From: Mycolicibacterium sp. S2-37
GTDB taxonomy: Bacteria > Actinomycetota > Actinomycetes > Mycobacteriales > Mycobacteriaceae
Length of the DNA stretch: 64,000 bases
Direction of reading: 5' to 3'
Assembly: GCF_017352375.1 (NCBI RefSeq)
Contig: NZ_JAFEVR010000014.1
Span: 62,001 to 126,000, forward strand
Part shown: positions 9,153-17,730 of the stretch, one piece after another
Layout: each line of letters opens with the position of its first letter
Position numbering within the stretch: the first letter of the stretch is position 1
Notes under the pieces: generated by a model
What the model was told of the DNA's origin: nothing
Database searches by the model: none
The model's input: the letters and a program-made list of their open reading frames with translations, nothing else
Made by a program: the position numbers and the translations under genes

Positions 9153-9761
9153 ATGACGCGGTCGCAGTACGGCACTGCCACGGTGAACGACACGGCGTTC
9201 GATCAGGCGCGTGCCGAAGCAGCGGTGCGGGAACTGCTGATCGCCGTCGGCGAGGATCCGGACCGGCACGGTCTGCAGGACACCCCGGCCAGGGTGGCCC
9301 GCGCCTACAAGGAGATCTTCGCCGGCCTGTACGTCAACCCCGACGAGGTGCTGAACACCACGTTCGACGAACAGCACGACGAGATGGTCCTGGTGAAGGA
9401 CATCCCGATGTTCTCCACCTGCGAACACCACCTGGTCTCCTTCCACGGGGTGGCCCACGTCGGCTACATCCCGGGGGTGGACGGTCGCGTCACCGGCCTG
9501 TCCAAACTGGCCCGAGTGGTCGACCTCTACGCCAAGCGTCCGCAGGTCCAGGAGCGGCTCACCACCCAGATCGCCGACGCCCTGATGCGCAAGCTGGACC
9601 CGCGCGGGGCCATCGTGGTCATCGAGGCCGAGCATCTGTGCATGGCCATGCGCGGGATCCGCAAGCCCGGCGCCGTGACCACCACGTCCGCGGTGCGCGG
9701 CCAGTTCAAGACCGACAAGGCATCGCGGGCCGAGGCGCTGGATCTCATCCTGCGTAAGTGA
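9153..9761 (+). CDS. folE: GTP cyclohydrolase I
   Basis: First enzyme of folate synthesis, converting GTP to dihydroneopterin triphosphate. It is 202 residues, the usual length. Zinc ligands are seen in STCEHHL and in the later EHLCMAMRGI; the substrate-binding GLSKLARVVD block is present. ATG 9153 follows a strong AGGGAGG ribosome site at 9141-9147. It begins the folE-folP-folB-folK operon; its stop overlaps the folP GTG by 4 nt. Confidence 0.97.
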   Translation: MTRSQYGTATVNDTAFDQARAEAAVRELLIAVGEDPDRHGLQDTPARVARAYKEIFAGLYVNPDEVLNTTFDEQHDEMVLVKDIPMFSTCEHHLVSFHGVAHVGYIPGVDGRVTGLSKLARVVDLYAKRPQVQERLTTQIADALMRKLDPRGAIVVIEAEHLCMAMRGIRKPGAVTTTSAVRGQFKTDKASRAEALDLILRK

Positions 9762-10585
9762 ACGCCACCCGGGTGCAGGTGATGGGGGTCGTCAACGTCA
9801 CCGACGACTCCTTCTCCGACGGTGGTCTGTACCTCGACCCCGCCCGTGCGGTCAGCCACGGTGTGACCCTGGCCGCCGAGGGCGCCGCGATCATCGACGT
9901 GGGGGGCGAGTCGACCCGGCCGGGCGCCCATCGGGTCGATCCCGACATCGAATCCGCCCGGGTGCTGCCCGTCGTCCGGGAACTCGCCGCGCGCGACATC
10001 ACGGTCAGCATCGACACCATGCACGCACGCGTCGCCGCGGCTGCACTCGAACACGGAGCGCGCATCGTCAACGACGTCTCGGGTGGACGTGCCGACCCCC
10101 AGATGGCCGCTGTGCTGGCCGACGCCGGAGTGCCGTGGGTGCTGATGCACTGGCGGGCGGTCGGTGCGCAACACCCGCACCAGGTGCCCGCCTACCGCGA
10201 CGTGGTCGCCGAGGTACGGACCGAGCTGTTGGCCAGTGTCGACGCCGCGGTGTCGGCCGGCGTCGCGCCGGAGAAGATCGTCATCGACCCCGGACTCGGC
10301 TTCGCCAAGACCGCACAACACAATTGGGCCCTGCTGCATGCGCTGCCCGAGCTCGTGGCCACGGGAATTCCCGTCCTGGTGGGGGCGTCGCGCAAACGCT
10401 TCCTCGGCGCCCTGCTCGCCGATGCCGACGGCGCGATCCGGCCTCCCCCGGGCCGGGAGACCGCGACGGCGGTGATCTCCGCACTGGCCGCCGTGCACGG
10501 AGCCTGGGGCGTGCGGGTACACGACGTGCGCGCGTCGGTCGACGCGCTCAAAGTGGTCGAGGCCTGGGAGGGCGGCGGTGGCTGA
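9758..10585 (+). CDS. folP: Dihydropteroate synthase
   Basis: Condenses pterin pyrophosphate with p-aminobenzoate; the sulfonamide target. It is 275 residues of TIM-barrel type. Signatures are MGVVNVTDDSFSDGG, GGESTRPGA, IVNDVSGG and the phosphate-binding VGASRKRFLG. The GTG start overlaps the folE stop (GTGA), implying coupled translation. This corresponds to the folP1 copy in the mycobacterial folate operon. Confidence 0.97.
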   Translation: MNATRVQVMGVVNVTDDSFSDGGLYLDPARAVSHGVTLAAEGAAIIDVGGESTRPGAHRVDPDIESARVLPVVRELAARDITVSIDTMHARVAAAALEHGARIVNDVSGGRADPQMAAVLADAGVPWVLMHWRAVGAQHPHQVPAYRDVVAEVRTELLASVDAAVSAGVAPEKIVIDPGLGFAKTAQHNWALLHALPELVATGIPVLVGASRKRFLGALLADADGAIRPPPGRETATAVISALAAVHGAWGVRVHDVRASVDALKVVEAWEGGGG

Positions 10586-10590
10586 TCGAG

Positions 10591-10986
10591 ATGGCTGATC
10601 GAATCGAATTGCGCGGCTTGACGATCCGGGGCAACCACGGCGTCTTCGACCACGAACGCCGGGACGGGCAGGACTTCGTCATCGACATCACGGTGTGGAT
10701 CGACCTGGCCCGCGCCGCGGAGACCGACGACCTGGTGGACACCGTCGACTACGGCGGGCTGGCCAAACGGGCCGCCGACATCGTGGCAGGCCCGCCACGC
10801 AACCTGATCGAGACCGTGGCCGCCGAGATCGCCGACGACGCGATGGACGACGAGCGCATCCACGCCGTCGAGGTCGTCGTGCACAAACCGCAGGCGCCCA
10901 TTCCCCTGACCTTCTCCGACGTAGCCGTGGTGGCGCGCCGGTCCCGCCGCGGCGGTCGGGGCCTGGACGCGAGGAGCGCCGAGTGA
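10591..10986 (+). CDS. folB: Dihydroneopterin aldolase
   Basis: Cleaves dihydroneopterin to 6-hydroxymethyl-dihydropterin. It is 131 residues with the family motifs LRGLTIRGNHGVFDHER and TVDYGGLAKR, and the late KPQAPIPLTFSDVAV block. ATG 10591 lies 5 nt after the folP stop. The stop overlaps the folK GTG by 4 nt. Confidence 0.95.
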   Translation: MADRIELRGLTIRGNHGVFDHERRDGQDFVIDITVWIDLARAAETDDLVDTVDYGGLAKRAADIVAGPPRNLIETVAAEIADDAMDDERIHAVEVVVHKPQAPIPLTFSDVAVVARRSRRGGRGLDARSAE

Positions 10987-11513
10987 GCCGGGTGGTGCTG
11001 TCGATCGGATCGAATGTGGGTGACCGGTTGGCCCGTCTGCAGTCGGTCGTCGACGGGGTCGGCGACGCGATAGTGGACGTCTCGCCCGTCTACGAGACCG
11101 AGGCGTGGGGCGGTGTCGACCAGGGACCGTTCCTCAACGCGGTGGTGGTGGCCGAGGACGCCGAAATGGACTGCCACGCCTGGCTGCGCCGCGGCCAGGA
11201 GCTCGAGCGTGCAGCCGATCGGGTTCGCGAACAGCGCTGGGGCCCGCGGACCCTCGACGTCGACCTCGTCACCTGTCACGACGTGACCGGTGAGATACGT
11301 TGTGAGTCAACCGACCTCACCCTTCCTCATCCGTACGCACACCTGCGCGCCTTCGTGCTCGTTCCGTGGCTCGCGGTGGAGCCGACCGCCACGCTGACCG
11401 TCGCGGACACCACCCGCACGGTGGCGCTCTGGCTCGAGGAGCTCGATCCGGCCGAACGGGCCGGGGTGCGGCCGACCGATGTGTCGCTGCACTCCGGCGC
11501 CGTGACGGACTGA
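10983..11513 (+). CDS. folK: HPPK: 2-amino-4-hydroxy-6-hydroxymethyldihydropteridine diphosphokinase
   Basis: Pyrophosphorylates the pterin alcohol before the FolP step. It is 176 residues; the signatures SIGSNVGDRLARL, GPFLNAVV and WGPRTLDVDLVTC (metal-binding DxD) are all present. GTG start overlaps the folB stop. Last enzyme of the folate operon; the two membrane genes that follow are the usual mycobacterial neighbours. Confidence 0.95.
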   Translation: MSRVVLSIGSNVGDRLARLQSVVDGVGDAIVDVSPVYETEAWGGVDQGPFLNAVVVAEDAEMDCHAWLRRGQELERAADRVREQRWGPRTLDVDLVTCHDVTGEIRCESTDLTLPHPYAHLRAFVLVPWLAVEPTATLTVADTTRTVALWLEELDPAERAGVRPTDVSLHSGAVTD

Positions 11514-11524
11514 GCCCGCAGACG

Positions 11525-12004
11525 ATGGGACCGACCCGCAAGCGCGACCTCGCCGCCGCCGTGGTGCTCGCCGCAGTCGTCGGGTATCTGGCTGCACTGC
11601 TGGCCTATCCGCGGTTGTTCCCGCCGATCACCCTGTGGACCGGCCTGTCGCTGCTCGGGATCGCGGTCGCGGTGGCGGCCTGGGGCGTCAACGTGCGCGC
11701 CAAGATCCGGAACGGCGAGATCGGCGACGGTCCGGGGCGGCTGCATCCGTTGGCGGTGGCCCGCTCCGTGGTGATCGCGAAGGCTTCCGCATGGGTCGGA
11801 GCACCGGTGTTCGGCTGGTGGACAGGCATCTTCGTTCAGATCGTCCCGCAGCGCGGCGCACTGCGCGCGGCCGGCGAGGACACCGCGGGCGTGGTCGTCG
11901 CCGCGGCCAGTGCGGCGGCCCTGATGGCGGCGGGACTGTGGCTGCAGCATTGCTGCAGATCACCGCAGGAGCCCCCGGACGAGCCGGACCAAGAGCTCGA
12001 CTGA
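11525..12004 (+). CDS. DUF3180 membrane protein (Rv3605c-like)
   Basis: A 159-residue integral membrane protein with about four hydrophobic segments (AAAVVLAAVVGYLAALLAY, a second near residue 42, SVVIAKASAWVGAPVFGWW, and VVVAAASAAALMAAGLWL) and a short acidic tail. Family DUF3180, function unknown, conserved behind folK in mycobacteria. ATG 11525 lies 11 nt after the folK stop, so it is probably co-transcribed. Confidence 0.8.
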   Translation: MGPTRKRDLAAAVVLAAVVGYLAALLAYPRLFPPITLWTGLSLLGIAVAVAAWGVNVRAKIRNGEIGDGPGRLHPLAVARSVVIAKASAWVGAPVFGWWTGIFVQIVPQRGALRAAGEDTAGVVVAAASAAALMAAGLWLQHCCRSPQEPPDEPDQELD

Positions 12005-12068
12005 TCATCGCCCAGCGGCACGCCGCGAATCGCCGCCGAGGTCGACACGCTCGGTGACCTGTGGCAGG

Positions 12069-12074
12069 TACAGT
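12069..12074 (+). promoter_or_regulatory. -10 element before the Rv3604c-like gene
   Basis: TACAGT ends 6 nt before ATG 12081, the spacing of a leaderless mycobacterial transcript. It supports 12081 over the in-frame ATG at 12054. Confidence 0.5.
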
Positions 12075-12080
12075 CGCCCC

Positions 12081-13280
12081 ATGACCGTCCTGCCACGCGG
12101 ATCGCGCACCCGGCGCGGCGGCCGCAGGCCGGCCTGGGTGCTGATGACAGTGTTGCTGGTGCTCGCCATCGGGGCAAGCTCGGCATTGGTGTTCACCGAG
12201 CGGGTGGAATTGCTCAAACTCGCTGTCATCCTGGCGTTGTGGGCCGCGGTCGTCGCAGCATTCGTCTCGGTGATGTATCGCAGGCAGAGCGATCTCGACC
12301 AGGCCAAGGCGCGCGATATGAAGTACGTCTACGACCTGCAACTGGAGCGGGAGATCTCCGCGCGCCGCGAATACGAACTCACCGTCGAGACGCAGCTGCG
12401 CCGCGAGATCGCGTCCGAACTGAGAGCCCAGTCCGCCGACGAGGTGGCCGCGCTGCGCGCCGAACTCGCCGCGCTGCGCACCAATCTGGAGATCCTCTTC
12501 GACACCGACCTCGCGGCGCGCCCGGCGATCGAGCACCCCGGCGCAGCCGTGCACGCCTACAGCGGGTGGGCCGGGGACGCGGAGACCACCGGCCGCGTGA
12601 GCAGTAGCCGGATCGACGCGGAGTTGCACCAGGACATCGCCGACGAAGTCGACGACCGCACCGAGGAAAGCCCGATCATCGACGTGCCGGCCGAGCCGCA
12701 GCCGGCCGAACCGGCGTGGACGCCGCCGCCGCCCGCCGAGGAGGCGTTCGACAGGGGCGTGCACCGATTGGTGTTCGAAGAACAACCGGCACAGCAGGAT
12801 CGGCCGGGCAGGCGGCGGCGCGCCGAGGAGCCGCAGCCCGAGCCGGCACCCGGGCAGCCGGCGTACGAACAACCCGACGTGCCCGCCGCCGGCTGGCGGC
12901 CGGCGCCCGCCGAGGGGCAGTGGATACCGGCGGGCGTCCCCGGCAGCAACTGGGTATCACCGCCCGTCGAGCAGCCCGCACCGCCGGAGTACGTCGGACG
13001 CCGACGCGCCCCGGAATCCCTGACACCGGAGCCGGAGCCGGAGCCTCCCCGCGGTCGGCACTCCGTCGGTGCGTCCGAGGTGACCGACCCGCACCTGGCC
13101 GCCGTGCCCGCCGAGGATTCCGCGCCCATGATGGGGCCTGCCGAGGAGACCGCCGAGGAAGCCCGGGCGCGCCGGCACCACAGCGCTGAGGAGACGGGCG
13201 GCCCGTCGGTGGCCGATCTGCTCGCCCGGTTCCAGGCCACCCCCTCCTCGGGCGGCGGTCGTCGGCGCCGCGCAGAGTGA
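12081..13280 (+). CDS. Membrane-anchored coiled-coil protein with Pro/Glu-rich tail (Rv3604c-like)
   Basis: A 399-residue protein of unknown function. Two membrane helices near residues 20-40 and 48-70 are followed by a charged helical stretch (DLDQAKARDMKYVYDLQLER to about residue 140) that looks coiled-coil. The rest is a long disordered tail rich in Pro, Glu and Ala, with a short C-terminal helix (PSVADLLARFQA). Only the N-terminal 140 residues appear globally constrained. It is the usual neighbour of the folate and pantothenate genes in mycobacteria; a cell-envelope or septal scaffold role is possible but unproven. Confidence 0.75.
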   Translation: MTVLPRGSRTRRGGRRPAWVLMTVLLVLAIGASSALVFTERVELLKLAVILALWAAVVAAFVSVMYRRQSDLDQAKARDMKYVYDLQLEREISARREYELTVETQLRREIASELRAQSADEVAALRAELAALRTNLEILFDTDLAARPAIEHPGAAVHAYSGWAGDAETTGRVSSSRIDAELHQDIADEVDDRTEESPIIDVPAEPQPAEPAWTPPPPAEEAFDRGVHRLVFEEQPAQQDRPGRRRRAEEPQPEPAPGQPAYEQPDVPAAGWRPAPAEGQWIPAGVPGSNWVSPPVEQPAPPEYVGRRRAPESLTPEPEPEPPRGRHSVGASEVTDPHLAAVPAEDSAPMMGPAEETAEEARARRHHSAEETGGPSVADLLARFQATPSSGGGRRRRAE

Positions 13281-13361
13281 GTTAATCTGCTTCCTGACCG
13301 TCCGGTACCCGCAGTGCGGGACCGGAACGACAGAATCACGAGAGTTGCGAGGTCGTCTGCG

Positions 13362-14279
13362 ATGGAGCAGTTCGACGGACTGCGTCCGGCCCGGCTGTCG
13401 GTGGGCGTCATCTCCGCAGGCCGCGTCGGCACCGCACTCGGAGTGGCACTCGAGCGAGCCGGTCACGTGGTGGTCGCCTGCAGCGCGATCAGCCGCACAT
13501 CACGGCTGCTTGCCGAGCGCCGGTTGCCCGACACGGCCGTGATGCCCGTGCATGAGGTGGCGGGCCGCGCGGAACTCCTGTTGCTCGCCGTGCCCGACGC
13601 CGAACTGGCCGCCCTGGTGTCCGGGCTGGCGGCGACGAACTCGGTGCGCTCCGGTGCGATCGTCGCCCACACCTCGGGAGCCAACGGCGTCGGCATCCTC
13701 GCGCCACTGACCGAACAGGGCTGCATCCCGCTCGCGATCCATCCGGCGATGACGTTCACCGGTTCCGACGAGGACGTCGCCCGTCTGTCGGAGACCTGCT
13801 TCGGTGTCACCGCGGCCGATGACGTGGGGTACGCGATCGCCCAGTCGTTGGTGCTGGAGATCGGCGGCGAGCCTTTCCGGGTCCGCGAGGACGCCCGCAC
13901 GCTGTACCACGCGGCGCTCGCACACGGCGGCAACCACGTGATCACCGTCATCCTCGACGCGGTCGAGGCGCTGCGGTCTGCACTGTGGGGACAGGAACTG
14001 CTGGGTCAGGAACTCGTCGGCGACGCACCGGGCGGCATCGCTGAGCGGGTCATCGGTCCGCTGGCCCGCGCGTCGCTGGAGAACGCGCTGCAGCGTGGGC
14101 AGGCCGCGCTGACCGGCCCCGTGGCCCGCGGTGACGCGGCCGCTGTCGCCGGACACCTGCGCGCGCTCGGTGAGGTGGACCCCCAGCTCGCACAGGCCTA
14201 CCGCAGCGATTCATTACGCACCGCGCAGCGCGCACACGCACCGGAAGACGTCTTCGCCGTCCTGAGGGGGCACCCGTGA
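13362..14279 (+). CDS. Rossmann-like/DUF2520 protein (Rv3603c-like)
   Basis: A 305-residue protein with an N-terminal dinucleotide-binding fold (VGVISAGRVGTALGVALERAGH, seen at residues 14-35) and a C-terminal helical DUF2520 domain resembling 6-phosphogluconate dehydrogenase-type helices. The reaction is unknown. Its stop overlaps the panC GTG by 4 nt, so it is translated with the pantothenate genes. This makes a ketopantoate-reductase-like role conceivable, but the sequence alone does not show it. ATG 13362 is chosen; the upstream in-frame ATG 13314 lies in the gap after the previous gene. Confidence 0.75.
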   Translation: MEQFDGLRPARLSVGVISAGRVGTALGVALERAGHVVVACSAISRTSRLLAERRLPDTAVMPVHEVAGRAELLLLAVPDAELAALVSGLAATNSVRSGAIVAHTSGANGVGILAPLTEQGCIPLAIHPAMTFTGSDEDVARLSETCFGVTAADDVGYAIAQSLVLEIGGEPFRVREDARTLYHAALAHGGNHVITVILDAVEALRSALWGQELLGQELVGDAPGGIAERVIGPLARASLENALQRGQAALTGPVARGDAAAVAGHLRALGEVDPQLAQAYRSDSLRTAQRAHAPEDVFAVLRGHP

Positions 14280-15217
14280 TCGCCCGTAGACCACCGCGAT
14301 TCGTGCCGACGGACCTGAATGTCTACAGCTCGCCACGCGACGTCACCGACGTCACGCGAGCCCTGCGGACCACCGGCCGCCGGGTGATGTTCGTGCCGAC
14401 GATGGGGGCGCTGCACGAGGGGCATCTGACCCTGATCCGGTCCGCGAAACGGGTGCAGGGCGCGGTCGTGGCGGTGTCGATCTTCGTCAATCCGCTGCAG
14501 TTCGGGGCCAATGAGGACCTCGGCGCCTATCCGCGCACCCTCGACGACGATCTGGCGATGTTGCGCGGCGAAGACGTGCAGATCGCGTTCACGCCGACGG
14601 CGGCCGACATGTACCCCGACGGGCCGCGTACCTCGGTGCATCCGGGTCCGCTCGGCGAAGAACTCGAGGGCGCGTCGCGGCCGGGGCACTTCGCCGGGGT
14701 GCTGACGGTGGTGTGCAAACTGCTGCAGATCGTGCGGCCGGACCGGGCCTTCTTCGGCGAGAAGGACTACCAGCAGCTGGTGTTGATCAAGCAGATGGTC
14801 GCCGATCTGGACATCGACACCCAGGTCGTCGGGGTTCCGACGGTGCGCGAGGCCGACGGCCTGGCGTTGTCGTCGCGCAACCGCTACCTCGACCCGGTCG
14901 AACGCGAACACGCGGGAGCACTGTCTGCGGCACTGCTGGCCGGTATGTACGCCGCGTCCGGGGGAGCGGCCGCGGCGCTGGACGCGGCCAGCGCCGTGCT
15001 CGACGAGGTGCCCAGTATCGACGTCGACTACCTGCAGATCCGTGACCCCATGCTGGGTCCGGCGCCGGCCGAAGGCGCCGCGCGGCTCCTGGTGGCCGCC
15101 CGGCTGGGCCGGACCCGCCTGCTGGACAACATCGCCATCGACATAGGTGCGGCCTCCGGCATCGACGGTCACCCCCGGGTCGCTTCGCCCGACCACCAGT
15201 TGCCCTGGAGGAACTGA
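14276..15217 (+). CDS. panC: Pantothenate synthetase
   Basis: Condenses pantoate with beta-alanine using ATP. It is 313 residues; the nucleotidyl-transferase motif is PTMGALHEGH. FVNPLQFG, FFGEKDYQQL and LALSSRNRYL are further signatures. GTG 14276 overlaps the preceding stop; the panC stop and panD ATG share one base (TGATG). Confidence 0.97.
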   Translation: MIARRPPRFVPTDLNVYSSPRDVTDVTRALRTTGRRVMFVPTMGALHEGHLTLIRSAKRVQGAVVAVSIFVNPLQFGANEDLGAYPRTLDDDLAMLRGEDVQIAFTPTAADMYPDGPRTSVHPGPLGEELEGASRPGHFAGVLTVVCKLLQIVRPDRAFFGEKDYQQLVLIKQMVADLDIDTQVVGVPTVREADGLALSSRNRYLDPVEREHAGALSAALLAGMYAASGGAAAALDAASAVLDEVPSIDVDYLQIRDPMLGPAPAEGAARLLVAARLGRTRLLDNIAIDIGAASGIDGHPRVASPDHQLPWRN

Positions 15218-15624
15218 TGTTTCGCACGATGCTCAAATCGAAGATCCACCGCGCCACGGTCACGCATGCCGACCTGCACTACGTCGGATCGGTCACCATC
15301 GACGCCGATCTCATGGATGCGGCCGATCTGCTCGAGGGTGAGCAGGTGACGATCGTCGACATCGACAACGGCAACCGCTTGGTGACGTACGCGATCACCG
15401 GCGAACGCGGCAGCGGCGTGATCGGGATCAATGGCGCCGCAGCGCATCTCGTGCACCCCGGCGACCTCGTGATCCTGATCGCCTACGCCACGCTGGACGA
15501 CGCCGGTGCGCGAGCCCACCGGCCGCGGGTGGTCTTCGTCGACGCCGACAACAGGCAGATCGACCTCGGCAGCGATCCGGCCCACGTGCCGGACGATGCC
15601 GCCGGCCTGCTCTCCCCGCGGTAG
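15217..15624 (+). CDS. panD: Aspartate 1-decarboxylase proenzyme
   Basis: Makes beta-alanine for PanC. The 135-residue proenzyme self-cleaves between Gly24 and Ser25 (HYVGSVTID) to form the pyruvoyl cofactor. GNRLVTYAI and GINGAAAHL are typical active-site blocks. The C-terminal extension after residue 115 is poorly conserved in the family; in M. tuberculosis this tail is where pyrazinoic acid resistance changes occur. Confidence 0.97.
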   Translation: MFRTMLKSKIHRATVTHADLHYVGSVTIDADLMDAADLLEGEQVTIVDIDNGNRLVTYAITGERGSGVIGINGAAAHLVHPGDLVILIAYATLDDAGARAHRPRVVFVDADNRQIDLGSDPAHVPDDAAGLLSPR

Positions 15625-15628
15625 CGTC

Positions 15629-16420
15629 GTGCTGCTCGCGATCGACGTCCGCAACACCCACACCACCGTCGGGCTCATCTCCGGATCCGGTGACCATGCG
15701 AAAGTCGTGCAGCAGTGGCGGATCCGCACCGAGGCAGAGGTGACCGCCGACGAGCTGGCACTGACCATCGACGGTCTCATCGGCGACGACTCCGAACGTC
15801 TGACCGGGGCGGCAGGTCTGTCGACCGTGCCGTCGGTGCTGCACGAGGTGCGCCTGATGCTCGAGCAGTACTGGCCGTCGGTGCCGCAGGTGCTGATCGA
15901 ACCCGGTGTGCGCACCGGCATCCCGCTGCTCGTCGACAATCCGAAGGAGGTCGGCGCCGACCGGATCGTCAACTGCCTAGCCGCCTACCAGCGGTTTGGC
16001 ACGGCTGCCATCGTGGTGGATTTCGGCTCGTCGATCTGCGTGGACGTCGTCTCGGCCAAGGGAGAGTTCCTCGGTGGCGCGATCGCTCCGGGCGTCCAGG
16101 TGTCCTCGGATGCTGCGGCGGCCCGATCGGCGGCGCTGCGCCGCGTCGAGCTCACCCGGCCGCGTTCGGTGATCGGCAAGAACACCGTGGAGTGCATGCA
16201 GGCCGGTGCGGTGTTCGGCTTCGCCGGCCTGGTGGACGGGCTGGTCACCAGGATCCGCGAGGACGTCGACGGATTCTCCGGCAGCAACGTCGCCGTGATC
16301 GCGACCGGCCACACCGCGCCGCAGATCCTGCCCGACGTCCGTACGGTGGCCCACTACGACCGGCATCTCACCCTCGACGGCCTGCGGCTGGTGTACGAAC
16401 GCAACCGCGCCCGCCGTTAG
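15629..16420 (+). CDS. coaX: Type III pantothenate kinase
   Basis: First step of coenzyme A synthesis. It is 263 residues of the ASKHA fold: LLAIDVRNTHT (phosphate 1), DNPKEVGADRIVN and VVDFGSSICVDVV (Asp catalytic region), GAIAPGVQVS, and the adenosine region VIATGHTAP. GTG 15629 lies 4 nt after the panD stop. The stop overlaps that of the convergent deaminase by 3 nt. Confidence 0.95.
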   Translation: MLLAIDVRNTHTTVGLISGSGDHAKVVQQWRIRTEAEVTADELALTIDGLIGDDSERLTGAAGLSTVPSVLHEVRLMLEQYWPSVPQVLIEPGVRTGIPLLVDNPKEVGADRIVNCLAAYQRFGTAAIVVDFGSSICVDVVSAKGEFLGGAIAPGVQVSSDAAAARSAALRRVELTRPRSVIGKNTVECMQAGAVFGFAGLVDGLVTRIREDVDGFSGSNVAVIATGHTAPQILPDVRTVAHYDRHLTLDGLRLVYERNRARR

Positions 16421-17646
16421 AAGAACGTGCGGATCAGCTCGACGACCCGGTTGTCGTCGTCGAGGACCGTGATGAGCTGCCATTTGTCGAAGGTCGTGCA
16501 GGGATGCGACAGCCCGAACTCCAGCCAGTCGCCGACGAGGACGTCGTCACCGGTCAGCTCGAGGAACGCGTGCTGGTCGTGCAGCCGCGTCACCCGGGCG
16601 CCGACCACCGTTCTGGGCACCGGCAGGCCCTGGTCGAACGAGACGTCGCGGCGGCCGAGCCCCACCAGCGCCAGTCCCCGTTCGGGCCGGGAGATCACCT
16701 GCGCCCACACGCTCATCGCCGGCAGCAGGTCCGCGCTCAACGGCGACGTGCGGTCATAGAGCCCGTCGTCGTGGGTGAGATAACAGCCGCTGCGCAGGAC
16801 CGTGCGCACGGCGGGTCCGCTCGGCCAATCCGTCAGCCGGTCCGCGACGCGGTCGAAGTACGTGCTGCCTCCCGCGGTCACCAGGACCTCGTCGGTCTCG
16901 AACAGCCCGGCCAGCCGCAGCACGGCTGCCCGCACGTCGCCCAGGTAGCCGTCGACGGCGGCGAGGGCGTCCGCGCTGACCTCGTGTCCGCGCGCCGCCT
17001 CGTAGCCCGCCACTCCGATCAGCCGCAGCCACGGACTCGCAGCGGCTGCGTGCGCCACCGCGTCGACATCCGCCGGCGTGCGGCAACCGGTCCGACCGCC
17101 CGTCATCCCCACCTCCACGCACACGTCGACCGGTCGTTGCGCACCTGCCAGCGCCGCCGACATCAGCTCGACGCCACGCACCGAATCCACCCAGCAGACG
17201 AAGCCGAAGTCCGGATCTGTCGCCTGTTCGGCCGCCAGCCAGGCCAGCCCCGCAGCGTCGACGAGCTCGTTGGCGAGGATGACGTCACGCACGCCGAACG
17301 CGCGCAACACGCGAACCTGGGCGATGGTGGCGGCGGTGACGGCAACCGCCCCGGCATCGAGTTGGCGTGCCAGCAGTTGCGGCGCCATGTGGGTCTTACC
17401 GTGCGGGGCGAGCCCGACGCCGCGATCGCGGCACCACCGCGCCATTGTCGCCAGGTTGTGTTCCAGCGCCGACGCGCGCAGCACGCAGACCGGTCCGACG
17501 GCGCCTGCGGTGAACAGTTCCGGGCGGGCGGCGCCGATCTGCGCCGGCGTCGAACCCCACCAGGGGGTGGGCAGACCTTTGAACCGCCAGTCCAGCGGCT
17601 CGGCGGACAGCGCGGTGACGGCGTCGCGATCGATCGGGCGGGCCAT
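16417..17646 (-). CDS. PLP-dependent amino acid deaminase / D-serine dehydratase-like
   Basis: A 409-residue protein with an alanine-racemase-type N-terminal barrel and a D-serine dehydratase-like C-terminal domain. The Schiff-base lysine is in the motif PHGKTH. The metal-binding HxC pair of the DSD1 family appears as SHPCTTFDKW near the C-terminus. Fungal and bacterial relatives act on D-serine or D-threonine; the exact substrate here is open. It stands alone on the minus strand between coaX and lysS, a likely accessory insertion relative to M. tuberculosis. Confidence 0.85.
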   Translation of the reverse strand: MARPIDRDAVTALSAEPLDWRFKGLPTPWWGSTPAQIGAARPELFTAGAVGPVCVLRASALEHNLATMARWCRDRGVGLAPHGKTHMAPQLLARQLDAGAVAVTAATIAQVRVLRAFGVRDVILANELVDAAGLAWLAAEQATDPDFGFVCWVDSVRGVELMSAALAGAQRPVDVCVEVGMTGGRTGCRTPADVDAVAHAAAASPWLRLIGVAGYEAARGHEVSADALAAVDGYLGDVRAAVLRLAGLFETDEVLVTAGGSTYFDRVADRLTDWPSGPAVRTVLRSGCYLTHDDGLYDRTSPLSADLLPAMSVWAQVISRPERGLALVGLGRRDVSFDQGLPVPRTVVGARVTRLHDQHAFLELTGDDVLVGDWLEFGLSHPCTTFDKWQLITVLDDDNRVVELIRTFF

Positions 17647-17716
17647 GGGTTCATTAAAGGCGCCCGGCGGCCACTCCCGCCCCGGCTGCCGTGGGGATCG
17701 GCCGCGACAACCCGAT

Positions 17717-17722
17717 TAAGCT
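17717..17722 (+). promoter_or_regulatory. -10 element of lysS (leaderless)
   Basis: TAAGCT, 8 nt before GTG 17731. The block TAAGCTGGCAC is repeated exactly before cysS (37704-37714). Confidence 0.55.
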
Positions 17723-17730
17723 GGCACCCC

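Noticed and set aside
6719..9193. A long minus-strand frame opposite ftsH
   Set aside because: Low-complexity translation, no motif, mirrored from ftsH third-position GC.
15715..17730. An N-terminal extension of the lysS frame back through coaX and the deaminase
   Set aside because: It translates coaX and an opposite gene in the wrong frame; lysS begins at GTG 17731 with the family N-terminus and a leaderless -10.
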